A stretch of 64,000 nucleotides of DNA, taken from contig JACRNY010000007.1 in assembly GCA_016214695.1 (NCBI GenBank), forward strand, positions 37,160 through 101,159. The letters run 5' to 3'. The notes under the pieces were generated by a model, which worked only from the letters and a program-made list of their open reading frames with translations, did no database searches and was not told the origin of the DNA. Made by a program: the position numbers and the translations under genes. Below are positions 44,581 to 53,250 of this stretch, in pieces. The first letter of the stretch is position 1. The number at the start of each line of letters is the position of its first letter. Source of the DNA: Nitrosomonadales bacterium. GTDB taxonomy: Bacteria > Pseudomonadota > Gammaproteobacteria > Burkholderiales > Gallionellaceae.

Positions 44581-45348
44581 ATGTCGGAACGTCATCCCGG
44601 GGCGTCGCCGTTGGCAGAGGTCGCGCTGGCCGACTGCTCGGCTTGCCCGCATCGCGCATCGCTTGAAAAAGGTCGTTGTGTGCCGGGCGATGTGTGCGTG
44701 ACGGCGCACAGCGGGCGCCAGATCGACCGCTTCCTGCGGCGCAATCCCCAGTTCGCCGAGGACTATCTGCACGACGGTTTCTGGGAGCGGCGCGCCATCG
44801 CTGCACGTTATGCGCCGCTTGAGTCGGTACGGTTGTTGCCGATGGATGCGGACGAAGTGGTGCGGCGCGTGGTGGTGAGCCGTTTGCCGAAGGACGAGCT
44901 GGGCGATTACCTGCACGATAGCGACCGCGAGGTGCGCATGACGGTGGCGAACCGACTTGCTCCGGAAGGATTGGGCGCCTTGCTCGACGACGAGGATTAT
45001 CTGGTGCGCCTGCAGGTGGCGAAGCGCCTGCCGCACGGGCAACTGCGGCGCATGGCCGGCGACGAGGACCGCGAAGTGCGCAAGGAAGTGGCGCGGCGGC
45101 TGCCGCCGTTCGCCTTGAGCCTGATGATGAAAGATGCGGACGCGGAAGTGCGCCGCATCGTCGCCGCGCGCCTGTTGCCGGATGACGCGGCGAAGATGCT
45201 GGCGGATGAGGACTGGGTGGTGCGTCTGGAAGCGGTGCAGCGTGCACCGCTGGAAGCCATCGCCGAACTGGTGGATGACGTCGAGGCGGACGTGTGTGCG
45301 GCAGTACGTAAACGATTGAACGATTTCTTGCTGGGGGAGGATAAATGA
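44581..45348 (+). CDS. LRV protein: N-terminal 4Fe-4S cluster and leucine-rich variant repeats
   Basis: 255 aa. Four Cys at 19, 22, 33 and 39 (DCSACPHRA, GRCVPGDVC) should hold a [4Fe-4S] cluster, followed by about eight 24-residue LRV repeats (DREVRMTVANRLAPEGLGAL, DREVRKEVARRLPP), which form a right-handed superhelix as in the Azotobacter LRV protein encoded in its nif region. Its role is unknown; protein binding with a redox switch is the usual guess. The promoter here is fully NifA/sigma-54 type. Stop overlaps the next gene (ATGA). Confidence 0.9.
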   Translation: MSERHPGASPLAEVALADCSACPHRASLEKGRCVPGDVCVTAHSGRQIDRFLRRNPQFAEDYLHDGFWERRAIAARYAPLESVRLLPMDADEVVRRVVVSRLPKDELGDYLHDSDREVRMTVANRLAPEGLGALLDDEDYLVRLQVAKRLPHGQLRRMAGDEDREVRKEVARRLPPFALSLMMKDADAEVRRIVAARLLPDDAAKMLADEDWVVRLEAVQRAPLEAIAELVDDVEADVCAAVRKRLNDFLLGEDK

Positions 45349-46310
45349 GCATCTACACACCTGATGAAACGATGTTGCGCAAACTGGCTGGCGAGATCGG
45401 GGCGATACCGCCGCGCCCGCACCACAGCGCACTGCTGGAGATCGTCAATCGCATGCTTCCCGGTTTCACTTTCCGCTACGCATTGAATCGCGGCGGCTGG
45501 TATCGCCCCGGCGGCATCATCAACAGCGATGGCAAGCGCTATGCCGACAACATCGAGGCCTGGGCGAAAGCCAGTCTGGATGCATGCGGCGGCGACATGG
45601 GCGAGCTGGTCGAACGCTATGCGGGCAGCGACCTGCAGGTGACACGCCACTCCGGGCGCACACATTATTTCGTCGCGGCCTATGGACCTGCCGCCGCGGA
45701 TTTTTTGCAGCTGGAAGTAGAGGAGTTGCAGGAGGTGCTGGATCGCCAGTTGTTCGATGCGAATGATTTGCCCGAGGATTTGCAGGAACTCATCGAGCCA
45801 TTGAGTCCGTGCGCGCTGGAGCCGCAGGCGGTCGGCGCGCCGCGCTACCAGTTCCGGCGCCTGGTCGATGTGCGCCAGACCATCGCCCGCGCCGTCTCGC
45901 CCGAAGCGCGCGAGAGCGGCCTGCCGCGCCTGCTCAACGAATGGATACACAGCAGCGCTGCCGCGCGCGGCCATTTCAGCGACCATTGGGTCGTCGCGCT
46001 GCGCGAACACCAGGATCGTTATCGCAATCCGCAGCTCTCGGTCTCACTGGTGTCGCGGCATGCGCGCGAGCTCAAACCGTTTCCGTGGAACAGCGAGCTT
46101 TCCGGCATCGAGATGTTCGCGCAGTTGCAATCCTTCGACCGTGCCGCCGGATACCCCTCGGCCTGGTACGCGCACCTGGTCGCCGGCACCATCACTCCAC
46201 CCAAGGTCGCGTATGCCGTGGCGCGCGACCTGGAGGCCGGGTTCAGTTACCTGCCGGATACCGAAGCGGCACTGGTGAAGAAATGGGTGGCGGCGCCTTA
46301 CTCTGTCTAG
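45345..46310 (+). CDS. Unknown protein co-expressed with LRV
   Basis: 321 aa, soluble, no signal peptide or Cys motif. Begins MSIYTPDETMLRKLAGEIGA; features YALNRGGWYRPGGIINSDGK, HYFVAAYGPAAADFLQLEVE and GFSYLPDTEAALVKKWVAA. Translationally coupled to the LRV gene and thus in the NifA regulon. I do not recognise the family. Confidence 0.75.
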   Translation: MSIYTPDETMLRKLAGEIGAIPPRPHHSALLEIVNRMLPGFTFRYALNRGGWYRPGGIINSDGKRYADNIEAWAKASLDACGGDMGELVERYAGSDLQVTRHSGRTHYFVAAYGPAAADFLQLEVEELQEVLDRQLFDANDLPEDLQELIEPLSPCALEPQAVGAPRYQFRRLVDVRQTIARAVSPEARESGLPRLLNEWIHSSAAARGHFSDHWVVALREHQDRYRNPQLSVSLVSRHARELKPFPWNSELSGIEMFAQLQSFDRAAGYPSAWYAHLVAGTITPPKVAYAVARDLEAGFSYLPDTEAALVKKWVAAPYSV

Positions 46311-46328
46311 CGATGCAGGCGCTACGCG

Positions 46329-46805
46329 CTATTTGCGCCGGGCAAAGAGCGCGTCATAGGACGCGGGCGAGAATCCCTGGATGCTCTGGCCTGCAGCGAT
46401 GAGCAGGGGGATGCCGCTACCCCCGCCGGCCTCGGCGTATGCAGCCATCCCGCTGCTGGTGTCGATGTCGATCTCGCGGAAAGCGATGCCCCTGGCCGCG
46501 AGGTAGGCCTTGGCCTGCCTGCAGTAACCGCACCAGCTCGCGGTGAACAACACGACCCCGCTCGTGCGTGCGGGTGCCGCCGCCTTCTTCTTGCGCAGCT
46601 GCTCGACATAGGAGTAGGTCGATGCGGGCAGCGCGGTGTTCGGCAGGTTGGCAGACCTGATCGTCTTCTCGATCCGGTCTTCCGCGGGCGGCTTGTCGCT
46701 GTAGGTGATCTTGCCGTCCTGCCCTACGGATTTGTACAGCGTCTCCGCAACAACGGGCGTTGCGGCCAGCACGCTGCAGAGCAGGGATAGGGTGAGGATA
46801 TTCAT
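46329..46805 (-). CDS. Exported DUF4124-glutaredoxin fusion
   Basis: 158 aa. Signal peptide (LCSVLAATPVVAET), DUF4124-like segment (LYKSVGQDGKITYSDKPP) and a glutaredoxin domain with CGYC at about residue 92 (FTASWCGYCRQAKAYLAARG). Probably a periplasmic thiol-disulfide protein. Convergent with the 321-aa gene, divergent from nifE. Confidence 0.88.
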   Translation of the reverse strand: MNILTLSLLCSVLAATPVVAETLYKSVGQDGKITYSDKPPAEDRIEKTIRSANLPNTALPASTYSYVEQLRKKKAAAPARTSGVVLFTASWCGYCRQAKAYLAARGIAFREIDIDTSSGMAAYAEAGGGSGIPLLIAAGQSIQGFSPASYDALFARRK

Positions 46806-46964
46806 TTGTGCCTGTTGATCGGGTAGGGATCGCAGTTATCAAAGGATCACGCTTGTGCGGACACTACAACACTGCGGAATGCATAACAATATGTCATGCG
46901 GCAGGGTTCAGTAGCGAGCGTCAGACCCTGGGTACTTGCGCCAATTTGTTGTGTCAGGACCTCT

Positions 46965-46980
46965 TGTCGGGTTTGCTACA
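46965..46980. promoter_or_regulatory. NifA upstream activator site of nifE
   Basis: Perfect TGT-N10-ACA (TGTCGGGTTTGCTACA), about 45 bp upstream of the -24 box. A near-miss TGT-N9-ACA lies close to 46855. Confidence 0.85.
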
Positions 46981-47023
46981 AGAAATCCATATATAAATCC
47001 CATAGAAATCAATCCGCTGTCTC

Positions 47024-47039
47024 TGGCACGGCACTTGCG
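47024..47039 (+). promoter_or_regulatory. Sigma-54 promoter of the nifEN operon
   Basis: TGGCACG-GCAC-TTGCG, perfect consensus. Predicted start near 47050, 24 bases before the nifE ATG. Confidence 0.93.
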
Positions 47040-47073
47040 AATACAAGGGCGTCAATCATCGTGAGCCATTGCC

Positions 47074-48480
47074 ATGCAAGCCAAAGACATCGCCGAACTG
47101 CTGAACGAACCGGCCTGCGCGCATAACAAAAAGGAGAAATCCGGTTGTGCGCGCCCCAAGCCGGGTGCGACCGCGGGCGGCTGCTCGTTCGACGGCGCGC
47201 AGATCGCGCTGCTGCCGATCGCCGATGTGGCGCATATCGTGCACGGTCCCATCGCCTGCGCGGGCAGTTCCTGGGACAACCGCGGCACGCGCTCTTCCGG
47301 CCCGACCCTGTACCGCATCGGCATGACCACAGACCTCACCGAGCAGGACGTCATCATGGGGCGCGGCGAGAAGCGCCTGTTCCATGCCATCAAGCAGGCG
47401 GTCGACAGCTACGCGCCAAAAGCCGTGTTCGTCTACAACACCTGCGTGCCCGCACTGACCGGCGACGACATCGGTGCGGTGTGCAAGGCTGCCGCCGAGA
47501 AATGCGGCGTGCCGGTGGTGCCGGTGGACTGCGCCGGTTTCTACGGCACCAAGAATCTGGGCAACCGCATCGCCGGCGAGGCGATGTTCAAGTATGTGGT
47601 GGGCACAGGCGAACCGCTGCCGGTGCCGGAAAGCGCGCAACGCCCCGGCATCACCGTGCACGACGTCAACCTCATCGGCGAATACAACATCGCCGGCGAA
47701 TTCTGGAACGTGGCGCCGCTGTTCGACGAACTCGGCCTGCGCATCCTGTGCACGCTCTCCGGCGACGCGCGCTTCCACGAGGTGCAGACCATGCACCGTG
47801 CCGAGGCCAACATGGTGGTGTGCGCCAAGGCGCTGCTGAACGTGGCGCGCAAACTCCAGACCGACTACAAGACTCCGTTCTTCGAGGGCAGCTTCTACGG
47901 CGTGACCGACACCTCGATGGCGTTCCGCGAGTTCGCCAAGCTGCTCAATGATCCCTCGCTCACCGAACGCACCGAAGCGCTCATCGCGCGCGAAGAAGCC
48001 AAGATCAACGCCGCACTTGATCCCTGGCGCGAGCAGCTGCGCGGCAAGCGCGTGCTGCTCTACACCGGCGGCGTGAAGTCATGGTCGATCGTTTCCGCCC
48101 TGCAGGACCTGGGCATGGACGTGGTCGCCACCGGCACCAGCAAATCCACCGAGGAAGACAAGGCGCGCATCCGCGAGATCATGGGCGAGAAGACCCGCAT
48201 GATCACCGACGGCAGCCCCAAGGCACTGCTCGGTGTGGTGAAGGAATATCAGGCCGATATCCTCATCGCGGGCGGCCGCAACATGTACACCGCGCTCAAG
48301 GCGCGCATCCCCTTCCTCGACATCAACCAGGAACGCGAATTCGGTTACGAGGGTTACAGCGGCATGGTCGAACTCGCGCGCCAATTGGCGCTGACCATCC
48401 AGAGCCCGGTGTGGTCGTCGGTGCGCAAACCGTCGCCGTGGGCGAAGACGGGCGTGCCGGGTGTGGAGTTGGGGGCGTGA
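47074..48480 (+). CDS. nifE: Nitrogenase FeMo-cofactor scaffold NifE
   Basis: 468 aa NifD-like protein: [40 protein letters not shown] and [16 protein letters not shown] carry cluster ligands of the NifEN complex, where NifB-co is matured with Mo and homocitrate. Ribosome site is weak. Followed by a Family A repeat pair before nifN. Confidence 0.97.
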   Translation: MQAKDIAELLNEPACAHNKKEKSGCARPKPGATAGGCSFDGAQIALLPIADVAHIVHGPIACAGSSWDNRGTRSSGPTLYRIGMTTDLTEQDVIMGRGEKRLFHAIKQAVDSYAPKAVFVYNTCVPALTGDDIGAVCKAAAEKCGVPVVPVDCAGFYGTKNLGNRIAGEAMFKYVVGTGEPLPVPESAQRPGITVHDVNLIGEYNIAGEFWNVAPLFDELGLRILCTLSGDARFHEVQTMHRAEANMVVCAKALLNVARKLQTDYKTPFFEGSFYGVTDTSMAFREFAKLLNDPSLTERTEALIAREEAKINAALDPWREQLRGKRVLLYTGGVKSWSIVSALQDLGMDVVATGTSKSTEEDKARIREIMGEKTRMITDGSPKALLGVVKEYQADILIAGGRNMYTALKARIPFLDINQEREFGYEGYSGMVELARQLALTIQSPVWSSVRKPSPWAKTGVPGVELGA

Positions 48481-48512
48481 TGATGAATAAACATTTCGCA
48501 CCGAGCGATTTC

Positions 48513-48630
48513 TCCCTTCTCCCGCAGGCGGGAGAAGGGCAGGGGATGAGGGGCTGTGAGTACAAGCCAAGTTTGCTTCAGGGCAACAACCCTCACCCCA
48601 ACCCCTCTCCCGCTTGCGGGCGAGGGGCTT
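48513..48630. repeat. Two facing Family A repeats between nifE and nifN
   Basis: TCTCCCTTCTCCCGCAGGCG unit and inverse CCTCACCCCAACCCCTCTCC unit, nearly the same as 37751-37868. Confidence 0.9.
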
Positions 48631-48648
48631 ATACAGCGGGAGCACACC

Positions 48649-50145
48649 ATGGCTGAGATCCTGAAACGCAACAAAGCGCTCGCGGTGAATCCGCTCAAGG
48701 CCAGCCAGCCGGTCGGCGCTTCGCTCGCCTTCCTTGGCATCAACAAGGCCATCCCGATGCTGCACGGCTCGCAGGGCTGCACCGCGTTCGGCAAGGTGTT
48801 CTTCGTGCGCCACTTCCGCGAGCCCATCCCGCTGCAGACCACCGCGATGGACCAGGTCTCCACCGTGATGAGTGCTGACGAGAACGTCATCCTCGGTTTG
48901 AAGACCGTATGCGAGAAGAGCAAACCGGCGCTGATCGGCTTGCCGACCACGGGCCTGTCCGAAACGCAGGGCACCGACATCAAGCGATTGGTGAAGGATT
49001 TCTACGCCGCGCATCCCGAGTTCGCGCACATCCCGGTGGTGCCGGTGAACACGCCCGATTTCACCGGCTGTCTGGAAAGCGGTTACGCGCTGGCGGTGAA
49101 GGCAATATTGGAAACATTGCTTCCCTCGGTTGCTCCCTCTCCCACCGGGGGAGGGTTGGGGAGGGGGACTGTCGGCAAGCGCAAAAAGCAGGTCAACGTG
49201 CTGGCCGGGTCGTTCCTCACCCCCGGCGACATCGAACACATCAAGGAGCTCGTCGAAGCCTTCGGCCTGCGTCCTTTGGTGCTGCCGGACATCGGCGATT
49301 CGCTCGACGGCCACCTCACCGAGATGGAAAGCACTCCGCTGACCGTGGGCGGCACACCGGTCAGCGATATCTCCAGCATGGGCGAATCCATCGCCACGCT
49401 GGTGCTGGGGAATTCGATGTTCGATGCGGCTGATTTCCTCAAGTCACAAACGAATGTGCCGGATCATCGCTTCGATAGCCTGATGGGGCTGGATGCGGTG
49501 GATGCTTTCGTCGCGGCGTTGGCCGAGATCAGCGCCAAGCCGGTGCCGGAGAAGATCGAGCGCCAGCGTGCGCAATTGCAGGATGCGATGGTGGATGCCC
49601 ACTTCATGCTCGGCTTCGCGCGCATCGCCATCGCCGCCGATCCCGATCTGCTCTATGGCTATTCGCGCCTGGTCACCGAGATGGGCTGCGAGGTGGTGGC
49701 GGCGGTCGCGCCGGCGCGCGCCAATATCCTCAGCGATGTCTTTGCAAGTCAGGTCGGCATCGGCGACCTCGAAGACATGGAGATCGCGGCCAAGCGCGGA
49801 GGCGCACAACTGGTCATCAGCAATTCGCACGCGGTGGAGACCGCGCGCCGTCTCGGCGTGCCGCTGCTGCGCGCCGGTTTTCCGCAATACGACCTGATCG
49901 GCGGTTACCAGCGGCTGTGGGTCGGTTATCGCGGCACGCGCCAGGCGTTGTTCGATCTGGCCAACATGCTGGTCGAGCACGGCCACCACGAGCCGGAGGC
50001 TTACGTCTCCATCTATGCACAGCGCACTGGAGATGCTGCGCATTTCCCCCACCCTAACCCTCCCCCGGTGGGAGAGGGGACGAACGTGAAAAGCAATATG
50101 GGAGATCTTTGCCATGCGGCATCTGCGCCTCATAAAACCCATTGA
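48649..50145 (+). CDS. nifN: Nitrogenase FeMo-cofactor scaffold NifN (with in-frame repeat insertions)
   Basis: 498 aa NifK-like partner of Nif[41 protein letters not shown] and [20 protein letters not shown]. Longer than usual for the family because of two repeat-derived segments: [14 protein letters not shown] at about residues 159-172, placed just before the conserved NVLAGS block, and a C-terminal tail from about residue 463 ([12 protein letters not shown] onward). Both keep the frame open. The start ATG 48649 is chosen by homology; upstream codons are repeat. The protein should remain functional if the loop is exposed. Confidence 0.95.
   Translation: MAEILKRNKALAVNPLKASQPVGASLAFLGINKAIPMLHGSQGCTAFGKVFFVRHFREPIPLQTTAMDQVSTVMSADENVILGLKTVCEKSKPALIGLPTTGLSETQGTDIKRLVKDFYAAHPEFAHIPVVPVNTPDFTGCLESGYALAVKAILETLLPSVAPSPTGGGLGRGTVGKRKKQVNVLAGSFLTPGDIEHIKELVEAFGLRPLVLPDIGDSLDGHLTEMESTPLTVGGTPVSDISSMGESIATLVLGNSMFDAADFLKSQTNVPDHRFDSLMGLDAVDAFVAALAEISAKPVPEKIERQRAQLQDAMVDAHFMLGFARIAIAADPDLLYGYSRLVTEMGCEVVAAVAPARANILSDVFASQVGIGDLEDMEIAAKRGGAQLVISNSHAVETARRLGVPLLRAGFPQYDLIGGYQRLWVGYRGTRQALFDLANMLVEHGHHEPEAYVSIYAQRTGDAAHFPHPNPPPVGEGTNVKSNMGDLCHAASAPHKTH
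49133..49168. repeat. Family A repeat inside nifN (in frame)
   Basis: CTCCCTCTCCCACCGGGGGA with the GGGTTGGGGAGGGGGA arm, translated as [11 protein letters not shown]. The surrounding NifN sequence is intact on both sides. Confidence 0.9.
50045..50080. repeat. Family A repeat at the 3' end of nifN
   Basis: CCCCCACCCTAACCCTCCCC unit plus GGTGGGAGAGGGG, inverse to the internal nifN copy. Translation gives [11 protein letters not shown], the start of an unconserved C-terminal tail. Confidence 0.88.
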
Positions 50146-50155
50146 GGAGGCGAGC

Positions 50156-50569
50156 ATGACTGTGAAGATCGCATTCGCCACCAGTGACCGCAAGGCGGTC
50201 AACCAGCATTTCGGCGCGGCGGAATCGTTCGCCATCTACGAAGTGGGCGAGACCGAGACGCGGCTGATCGAAGTGGCCGAGTTCATCGAGACCGCGATGG
50301 ATGGCCACGAGGGCAAGCTCGCCGCCAAGGTCGAGTTGCTGGGCGATTGCGCCGCGGTGTATTGCAACGCGGTGGGTGCGTCGGCGATCCAGCAATTATT
50401 GGCCGCGAGCATCCAGCCCATGCGTGTGGACGAAGGCACGCTCATCGACGAGCTGCTGTGCGGCCTGCAAAAGAACCTGGTCAACGAACCGCCGGTGTGG
50501 CTGGCGAAACATCTGAAGAAGCAGGCGGGCGGCAAGGGATTCGCCGAAGACGAGGAGTGGCAGGAATGA
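50156..50569 (+). CDS. nifX: FeMo-cofactor carrier NifX
   Basis: 137 aa: KIAFATSDRKAVNQHFGAAESFAIYEVG and PPVWLAKHLKK are typical NifX. It binds NifB-co and cofactor intermediates between NifB and NifEN. GAGGAGG ribosome site; stop overlaps the next gene. Confidence 0.95.
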   Translation: MTVKIAFATSDRKAVNQHFGAAESFAIYEVGETETRLIEVAEFIETAMDGHEGKLAAKVELLGDCAAVYCNAVGASAIQQLLAASIQPMRVDEGTLIDELLCGLQKNLVNEPPVWLAKHLKKQAGGKGFAEDEEWQE

Positions 50570-51003
50570 TCTCCGCGCCCGTCCGTGTCGTCTCCAGTGC
50601 CGATGGCATCGCCCAGGTCATGCCGACCGAGAAGTCCGGTTGCGGCGGCTGCGTCTCCAGCAGCAGTTGCGGCGTCTCCGGGCTGGGCAAATATTTCGCG
50701 CACGGCCGCAAGACCATCGCCGTGCAGTGCGACAACAACGTGCACGCGGGTGACGAGCTGCAACTCTCCATGAGCGAGGGTGACTTGCTCAAGGCCGGCC
50801 TGCTGGCCTATCTGCTGCCTACCGTGCTGGCGCTGGCCGGGGCGAGCATCGCGGCGGCATTCGGCCTCGGCGATATCGGTGCGGTGCTGGGTGCGGCCAA
50901 CGGCATGGCTGCGGGATTTTTGCTGGGACGCTGGACAGGCTGGGCGCCGCAGATGAGTGCGAAAAGCGAGAAACAATTTGCCACAGAGACCACAGAGAGA
51001 TAG
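50566..51003 (+). CDS. RseC/MucC-like membrane protein
   Basis: 145 aa. N-terminal Cys-rich segment CGGCVSSSSCGVSGLGKYF, then two membrane helices (LLAYLLPTVLALAGASIAAAFG). RseC family; related RnfI/RseC proteins act in SoxR reduction and appear in nif clusters. ATG overlaps the nifX stop. The last residues (FATETTER) are read from a Family C repeat. Confidence 0.85.
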   Translation: MISAPVRVVSSADGIAQVMPTEKSGCGGCVSSSSCGVSGLGKYFAHGRKTIAVQCDNNVHAGDELQLSMSEGDLLKAGLLAYLLPTVLALAGASIAAAFGLGDIGAVLGAANGMAAGFLLGRWTGWAPQMSAKSEKQFATETTER

Positions 51004-51041
51004 GAGAGGTTTTCTCTGTGTGCTCTGTGAACTCTGTGGCT
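50979..51041. repeat. Family C inverted repeat pair (short version)
   Basis: TTGCCACAGAGACCACAGAG and CTCTGTGAACTCTGTGGC arms with only about 25 bp between them; the left arm codes for the end of the RseC-like protein. Confidence 0.85.
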
Positions 51042-51079
51042 AATGGGTTTTTGAAGTGATAAATCAAAGGAGATACAAA

Positions 51080-51541
51080 ATGAACCAGGCAGTCGCAGCA
51101 GACCCGTTGTTGTCCACCGATTTCATCCAGGAGATGGTCAAGCAGATGCGCGCCATCGACAGCTACGGCACCTATGACGGCTGGCCTGCCGAACGCATCC
51201 TGGCGCCCTATGTCCTCACCAAGGAGCAGAAGCGCGCCATCCCGGTGATCGGCGATCCGGACGAGATCCTGCTTGCCCGTATCAAATGTTTCTACAACGC
51301 CATCGCCTCGCTCATCGAAAAGGAATGCGGTCAGATGGCTGTGCCGATGATCAACATCACACACGAAGGTTTCGGCCGCGTCGTCATCACCGTCGGCAAG
51401 CTGGTGGTGGTCGACAAGACCCTGCGCGATGTGCACCGCTATGGCTACGAGAGCCTGTCCAAGATGAAGGACGAGGCGGACAAGCTGTTGTCGGTGGCGC
51501 TGGAGATCATCGGCAAGCATCCGGATGTCGCCGGGATGTAA
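51080..51541 (+). CDS. NifX-associated protein (DUF269)
   Basis: 153 aa: LLSTDFIQEMVKQMRAIDSY, YDGWPAERILAPYVLTKEQK and INITHEGFGRVVITVGKLVV are DUF269 hallmarks. Found after nifX in nearly all Mo-nitrogenase clusters; role unknown. AAAGGAGA precedes the ATG. Confidence 0.93.
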   Translation: MNQAVAADPLLSTDFIQEMVKQMRAIDSYGTYDGWPAERILAPYVLTKEQKRAIPVIGDPDEILLARIKCFYNAIASLIEKECGQMAVPMINITHEGFGRVVITVGKLVVVDKTLRDVHRYGYESLSKMKDEADKLLSVALEIIGKHPDVAGM

Positions 51542-51591
51542 ATAACGAGTACTGAGTGCTGAGTACTAAGTATGGAATGACGGAGTCGATC

Positions 51592-51810
51592 ATGACCGAA
51601 GAAGAACTGAAGAACCTCGACAAGGAAGTGAAAAAACTGAAGCGCATCGCCACCGAGTGGGCGGGACAGATGCACGACCTGGTCGAGGAGCGCCTGCCGG
51701 CAGCGTATCAGGAGATACCCGGCATCGCGCAATCCACCTACGACGCCTGCCAGGCCTGGGCCGAGGCGAACGCGAAGTTGAGTGCGGCACAAAAAGAGAT
51801 GCAAGTTTAG
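51592..51810 (+). CDS. Nif-cluster small protein (DUF683/CCE_0567 type)
   Basis: 72 aa, two helices: EEELKNLDKEVKKLKRIATE and AAYQEIPGIAQSTYDACQAW. The family is found between DUF269 and FdxB genes, with a Rop-like helical hairpin. Start ATG 51592 with GGAG; a small repeat GAGTACTGAGTGCTGAGTAC lies in the spacer. Confidence 0.88.
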   Translation: MTEEELKNLDKEVKKLKRIATEWAGQMHDLVEERLPAAYQEIPGIAQSTYDACQAWAEANAKLSAAQKEMQV

Positions 51811-51824
51811 ATAGAGGAAGAGAT

Positions 51825-52115
51825 ATGGCTAACATCACCGGCACCACCCGAGGCGGCACGCCTTATGAACCCACTTTCGTCACCGCGCTCAACGCGGCCA
51901 ACTGCATCGGCTGCGGCCGCTGCTACAAGGTCTGCCCGCGCAAGGTGTTCGAGCTGGTCGAGCGCAGCGAGGATGACGAGAACTACGACGAGGACGAAGA
52001 CAACAGCATGGTGATGACGCTCGCCGACATGATGGATTGCATCGGCTGCGGCGCCTGCTCGCGCGTCTGTCCCAAGCAGTGTCATAGCCACAGCGCTATG
52101 GCGGCAGGAGCATAA
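51825..52115 (+). CDS. fdxB: Ferredoxin III, nif-specific (FdxB)
   Basis: 96 aa: CIGCGRCYKVCPRKVF and CIGCGACSRVCPKQCH hold two [4Fe-4S] clusters, separated by an acidic stretch (RSEDDENYDEDEDN). Typical nif FdxB position after DUF683. Confidence 0.95.
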   Translation: MANITGTTRGGTPYEPTFVTALNAANCIGCGRCYKVCPRKVFELVERSEDDENYDEDEDNSMVMTLADMMDCIGCGACSRVCPKQCHSHSAMAAGA

Positions 52116-52117
52116 CG

Positions 52118-52441
52118 ATGCCTAAACCAGCACGTCACGTATTCGTCTGCTCGCAGAACCGTCCAGCCGGACATCCGCGCGGTTCCTGCGGACAGAAGGG
52201 CTGCGCCGAAGTGGTGGACGAGTTCATGAAGCAATGGCAGCAGCGCCAGTGCTACGCCGAAGTGATGGTGACGCCCAGCGGCTGCATCGGCCCGTGCAGC
52301 AAGGGGCCGAACGTCCTCGTCTATCCGGAAGGCATCATGTACAGCAACGTGAGCAAGGCCGATGTCGCCGTGATCTTCGACGAACATCTGCTCGGCGGCA
52401 ATGTGGTGGAAAGACTGAAGGCGCCCGCTGACATATGGTAG
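52118..52441 (+). CDS. Thioredoxin-like [2Fe-2S] ferredoxin
   Basis: 107 aa: HVFVCSQNRPAGHPRGSCG and PSGCIGPCSKGPNVLVYPEG give the four Cys of the thioredoxin-fold 2Fe-2S family known beside nitrogenase genes. Begins 2 bp after fdxB; stop overlaps the next gene. Confidence 0.92.
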   Translation: MPKPARHVFVCSQNRPAGHPRGSCGQKGCAEVVDEFMKQWQQRQCYAEVMVTPSGCIGPCSKGPNVLVYPEGIMYSNVSKADVAVIFDEHLLGGNVVERLKAPADIW

Positions 52442-52806
52442 TGCTCGCCCCGCGCCAGTTGCCCGCAGAGCTTGAGGCGCTGGCCGGGCGCATCGTGGCG
52501 GCCCTGCAAAAGGAGGCCGACGACTTCAGCGCGACCGGCGCGGCGCCAAAAATAGAGCTGGCCGCATTGCAGGTCACCCGCGTCACCGATCCCGGCAACC
52601 AGTTGCCCGGTTACGAAGGCGTCTGGCGCAATGCCCGCAACGACAGGTGCGGTACCCTGACCATCAACAGCGACAACAGCTTCTTTGCCGAGTACGATCT
52701 GTTCTGCCCGCATCCGCGCGATCCGCGCTGGTTCGTCGAGATGGTCACGGCCTGGGGCAACGAGAGTTCGTTGCGCAGCGAAGCGACGCTGATCCCGGCG
52801 CTTTAA
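52435..52806 (+). CDS. Nif-cluster hypothetical protein
   Basis: 123 aa soluble protein: LEALAGRIVAALQKEADDFS, QLPGYEGVWRNARNDRCGTL and FFAEYDLFCPHPRDPRWFVE. Overlaps the previous stop by 7 bp. Conserved-looking but not recognised. Confidence 0.7.
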   Translation: MVVLAPRQLPAELEALAGRIVAALQKEADDFSATGAAPKIELAALQVTRVTDPGNQLPGYEGVWRNARNDRCGTLTINSDNSFFAEYDLFCPHPRDPRWFVEMVTAWGNESSLRSEATLIPAL

Positions 52807-52815
52807 TTAAAAATG

Positions 52816-52951
52816 CCGTTCGCCCTGAGCCTGTCGAAGGGTCAAGACTAAAGGCAAGTCGAAGGTCGTGTGGCTTCGACATAACCAGCGACTTGCCCGC
52901 TTGCGGGCTTAGTCGAATGGCTAGGAGTTTCATCAGGCTCAGCCCGAACGG
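52816..52951. repeat. Family E inverted repeat pair before nifZ
   Basis: CCGTTCGCCCTGAGCCTGTC and CATCAGGCTCAGCCCGAACG arms with a longer interior than other copies. It fills the 171-bp gap before nifZ. Confidence 0.85.
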
Positions 52952-52977
52952 ATTCATATATTGGTGGAGTGATAGGC

Positions 52978-53247
52978 ATGAGCAGATTCCAGATGGGTGA
53001 CATGGTCTTCGCCGCACAGGACCTGTACAACGAATCGATGGAAGAGACCGGCGAGAGCAGCATCCCCGGCGTCGAGCCCGATGCCCTGCTGGCCGCCGCC
53101 GGCACGCGCGGCGTGGTGGTCAACGTCGGCCATGCGCAGGAGATGCCCAACGAAGAGATATATCTCGTGCGTTTCGAGATGGATGCCGAAGGCACACTCG
53201 CCGAACCCATCGGTTGTCTGAGCGACGAGCTGACCGGATTAAGCTGA
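52978..53247 (+). CDS. nifZ: NifZ protein
   Basis: 89 aa: RFQMGDMVFAAQDLYNE and GTRGVVVNVGHAQEMPNEEIYLV fit the NifZ domain, which helps form the second P-cluster in MoFe protein. ATG 52978 behind GGAG. Confidence 0.9.
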   Translation: MSRFQMGDMVFAAQDLYNESMEETGESSIPGVEPDALLAAAGTRGVVVNVGHAQEMPNEEIYLVRFEMDAEGTLAEPIGCLSDELTGLS

Positions 53248-53250
53248 AGC

